Origin: Candidatus Poribacteria bacterium | GTDB lineage: Bacteria > Poribacteria > WGA-4E > GCA-2687025 | Length of the DNA stretch: 7,142 nucleotides | Direction: 5' to 3' | Assembly (NCBI GenBank): GCA_002687025.1 | Contig: NYZG01000337.1 | Coordinates: forward strand, 1 to 7,142 | Shown here: in pieces, positions 5,432 through 7,142 of the stretch | Layout of the letters: the number at the start of each line of letters is the position of its first letter | Position numbering within the stretch: the stretch's first letter is position 1 | Translations under genes and position numbers: made by a program | The notes under the pieces: generated by a model | Databases searched by the model: none | Seen by the model: the letters and a program-made list of their open reading frames with translations, nothing else | What the model was told of the DNA's origin: nothing

Positions 5432-5863
5432 ATGCGTGAAACCCACCGTCTCCTCCTATGTGTGTGTGTTGCCGTGTGCCTGGGGATGGCCGTCGCGGCC
5501 TGCGTTGGGCTCGTCGGTGTCGTCCTGCTTCTCGTCTCCCGACATGTCGGCCATACTCCCATCGGTCGCATCGCCGCCGGCGCTACTGTAGTGCTCGCCA
5601 GCGTCTGCTTCGGCGCGTTATGTGGAGCGGCGGCAGGCGGCCGAGCGCGGGAGGAGGGCGTGACGCTGCTGCTCGTTGTCGGCGCGGGCGTCGTCGGAGC
5701 CATTGCCGGCGCGTTGGCGTTCGCCACCGGCGGGATGGCCGTCATCGGCGCCGCGAGCCTGCTGGGCTTGGTCGGCGCAGCGGCCGCGGCGCGCATCGCG
5801 TCGCTGCTCGCGGGCCGCGCAGGAGACCGACTGCCACCGACGATCCGCGATCTCCTTCGCTGA
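5432..5863 (+). CDS. Small four-helix Gly/Ala-rich membrane protein, unknown function
   Basis: The 143-residue protein has four hydrophobic stretches at about residues 7-35, 47-68, 77-97 and 100-120, separated by short polar turns (SRHVGHTPIGR and GGRAREEG) and ending in a basic/polar tail (RAGDRLPPTIRDLLR). Helices 3 and 4 are dense in small residues (VGAGVVGAIAGALA), favouring tight glycine-zipper packing or oligomerisation. Helix 1 has four Cys residues (10, 12, 16, 24). I do not recognise a family. ATG at 5432 has only a weak CGAG upstream and starts 14 nt after the preceding stop, so translational coupling to the cyclic-nucleotide-binding gene is likely. A TPIG turn between helices 1 and 2 also occurs in the 172-aa membrane protein at 1816-2334. 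An overlapping frame continuous with the next gene looks non-coding here because it is Arg/Pro/Ser-rich. Confidence 0.7.
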   Translation: MRETHRLLLCVCVAVCLGMAVAACVGLVGVVLLLVSRHVGHTPIGRIAAGATVVLASVCFGALCGAAAGGRAREEGVTLLLVVGAGVVGAIAGALAFATGGMAVIGAASLLGLVGAAAAARIASLLAGRAGDRLPPTIRDLLR

Positions 5864-5902
5864 GTACCTCGGCGACCGCGCGACGCGCGTCTGCGATGAC
5901 GT

Positions 5903-5907
5903 GGAGG
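5903..5907 (+). promoter_or_regulatory. Ribosome binding site that sets the zincin start
   Basis: GGAGG lies 5 nt before the ATG at 5913. It supports this start over an in-frame extension back to 5676, which would overlap the upstream gene and add a low-quality Arg/Pro/Ser-rich leader of 79 residues. Confidence 0.8.
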
Positions 5908-5912
5908 CCCCC

Positions 5913-6875
5913 ATGGCCATAGACTGCCACGCACATCGACTCGCGAACTTCTACCATTTCATCAGTCACCTGGCGGAATCGCCGACGCACCCGTATCGGC
6001 GAGCCTGGGCAGATGGAACTGGGGACATAACGCCGGCAGAACGGCGCCACCTCGGTCGGTTCCGTGCGGTGCACGACTCATACGGAATCGACGACAAACC
6101 GCCTGTGCCGGGCGAAGAGCGTTTCCTTCAGAAGCCCTTTACGTGGCCCGCCGAGGAGGAGGACGGCTGGCTCGCCATCCGCGACTGGGTGGACAGCGAC
6201 GCACACTTTGCGGAGCTGGCGCAGGTCTTCGGCGCGTTCCGGTCGCGTTTCGAGCGCGTTTGGCGCGACGACGCCCCTCGGCTGGCTGACTGGTCCGCCA
6301 TGCTCCCCAGGCTCGTGCAACGCGATAGCCACGCCGCGATCGCGGCGGCCCTTGCGAGGCTGCATCTCTCGGAGCCGACGGCCTCGCGCTTGGATGTCTA
6401 CCTGCTGCTGTCCACGGCCGACCGCTCCGGCGGCAGCGCCGAACTGGGCGCCGACGCCGTGACCGTCCACTGCTCGCGAATCGCTCAGGATGCAGACGGC
6501 AGAGATCGCGTCGTGTGGACGCTGTACCACGAGTGGACTCACACGTTTCAGTGGGGCCCCATGCTGGACCGAGTGCTGGGCTTCGCGACGACTGTCGAGG
6601 ACAGCGATTTCATGCGCTCCAGGGCCGCACGCGCGATGCCCGGGGTCGTAGGGTTCATCATTGAGGTGCTCGCGCGCGTCGTAGGCTCGTACTGCTACCG
6701 ACGGTGGTATCCACGCCTGGCCGTCCACGCCCGTAGCGACCTCGCCTCCCGACCGCAAGACCGAGCGCTATGGACGCTAGTCGACGAGTACGTGCGCAAG
6801 GGCCGGGCCATCGACCAGGAGTTCCTCACGCGCTTCTGGGCCATCGGCGCGGCTGCTGGCTACGAGGTGTACTGA
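5913..6875 (+). CDS. Putative HExxH zinc metallopeptidase-like protein (zincin), unclassified
   Basis: From ATG 5913 the protein has 320 residues and no signal peptide, so it is probably cytoplasmic. Residues 202-213 read WTLYHEWTHTFQ. HEWTH (206-210) fits HExxH with two zinc ligands, His206 and His210, and catalytic Glu207, and the hydrophobic residues before it are typical of the zincin active-site helix. A third ligand could be Glu251 in FIIEVLARVVGS, 44 residues after His206, as in gluzincin-like families; this is inferred. The N-terminus (HRLANFYHFISHLAES) and the helix DAHFAELAQVFGAFRSRFERVW (split here by residues 96-117) recall the layout of DUF4932-type putative peptidases, but only loosely. 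It is the last gene of the co-directional run, 49 nt after the small membrane protein, and converges with the next gene. The substrate is unknown, and a non-catalytic role cannot be excluded. Confidence 0.85.
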   Translation: MAIDCHAHRLANFYHFISHLAESPTHPYRRAWADGTGDITPAERRHLGRFRAVHDSYGIDDKPPVPGEERFLQKPFTWPAEEEDGWLAIRDWVDSDAHFAELAQVFGAFRSRFERVWRDDAPRLADWSAMLPRLVQRDSHAAIAAALARLHLSEPTASRLDVYLLLSTADRSGGSAELGADAVTVHCSRIAQDADGRDRVVWTLYHEWTHTFQWGPMLDRVLGFATTVEDSDFMRSRAARAMPGVVGFIIEVLARVVGSYCYRRWYPRLAVHARSDLASRPQDRALWTLVDEYVRKGRAIDQEFLTRFWAIGAAAGYEVY

Positions 6876-6909
6876 CCCCCGACCGCCAGGAATCGCGCGA
6901 CGCGCATCA

Positions 6910-7142
6910 TCAGGGGATGTTGGGATCCAGGAAGCTGAGCAGCCGTCCCCAGAACTCCGGCGCGTCTGGGCTGTCAATCGTGCTCTTCAGTGCCAGCAGT
7001 CTGCGGTGCACGTCCTGCTGCGTGCGACGGCGATTCTTCTCCAGGACCTTATGCGCGAGAGACGCGCACTGGTCGATGCGTTCGATGGAGAGGACATAGC
7101 GCAGGTGCCCAACCGCGTCGACGTACAGCTCCCGCGGCTCCA
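6910..7142 (-). CDS. Unidentified protein, C-terminal 76 residues (partial at right edge)
   Basis: On the minus strand a frame is open from the right edge to TGA at 6912-6910. It starts EPRELYVDAVGHLRYVLSIE and ends FWGRLLSFLDPNIP. Codons show strong third-position G/C, and the residue pattern alternates hydrophobic and charged positions as in amphipathic helices, including a basic stretch KNRRRTQQDVHRR. This is far more protein-like than the plus-strand frame over the same bases, which turns Ser/Cys/Arg-rich. The start is outside the window and no family is recognised. The gene converges on the zincin with a 34-nt spacer (6876-6909), in which I see no clear terminator. Confidence 0.6.
   Translation of the reverse strand, partial: EPRELYVDAVGHLRYVLSIERIDQCASLAHKVLEKNRRRTQQDVHRRLLALKSTIDSPDAPEFWGRLLSFLDPNIP

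Noticed and set aside
5459..5468. (TG)5 dinucleotide run near the start of the 143-aa membrane protein, as a possible phase-variation site
   Set aside because: Five units is short for slippage-driven switching, and the run simply encodes Cys-Val-Cys in a hydrophobic helix.
5676..5912. N-terminal extension of the zincin frame upstream of 5913
   Set aside because: The extension is Arg/Pro/Ser-rich, overlaps the well-formed membrane-protein gene, and the ATG at 5913 has a GGAGG site 5 nt upstream.
6886..6906. GCGCGACGCGC dyad between the zincin and the edge gene, as a bidirectional terminator
   Set aside because: It is only a 4-bp stem with no T-tract on either strand; such matches are common by chance at this GC content.
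6770..7099. A plus-strand open frame running from the zincin end to the edge
   Set aside because: It is Ser/Cys/Arg-rich with no family features. Its left part overlaps the zincin and its right part lies opposite a better minus-strand frame.

Overview
This is a GC-rich bacterial window (by eye well above 60% GC) with tightly packed genes and both ATG and GTG starts preceded by Shine-Dalgarno sequences. Sulfatase, beta/gamma-crystallin plus DUF1349, SGNH hydrolase and zincin genes together suggest an environmental bacterium with a large hydrolase repertoire, for example from the PVC or FCB groups or the Armatimonadota. Nothing seen here fixes the phylum. There are no rRNA or tRNA genes, CRISPR arrays or insertion sequences.

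Layout. Positions 1-349 (+) are the C-terminal end of a sulfatase. Positions 346-1689 (-) encode a 447-aa protein with four beta/gamma-crystallin Greek-key motifs followed by a concanavalin A-like DUF1349 domain. The two genes converge and share the tetranucleotide CTAG for their stop codons. A 126-nt divergent spacer holds a plausible sigma70-type promoter for the minus-strand gene and the ribosome site of a 172-aa membrane protein (1816-2334, +).

Positions 2483-6875 (+) are a run of five co-directional genes: an SGNH/GDSL hydrolase (2483-3136), a two-TM potassium channel with a cytoplasmic RCK/TrkA region (3153-4811), a stand-alone cyclic-nucleotide-binding domain protein (4887-5417), a 143-aa four-helix membrane protein (5432-5863) and a HExxH zinc-protease-like protein (5913-6875). 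Gaps are 16, 75, 14 and 49 nt, and no convincing terminator lies between them, so an operon is plausible. A minus-strand gene (C-terminal 76 codons, 6910-7142) converges on the end of this run and continues past the right edge.

The most interesting unit is the channel and cyclic-nucleotide-binding pair. The channel has a perfect TVGYGD filter and an MthK-like RCK domain, but two of the three MthK calcium ligands appear replaced (His and Val for Glu and Glu). The next gene is a ligand-binding domain without an output domain. A split, trans-acting ligand-gated channel is a reasonable but unproven hypothesis. The channel also carries two in-frame tandem repeats, one in its acidic N-terminus and one in its extracellular loop.
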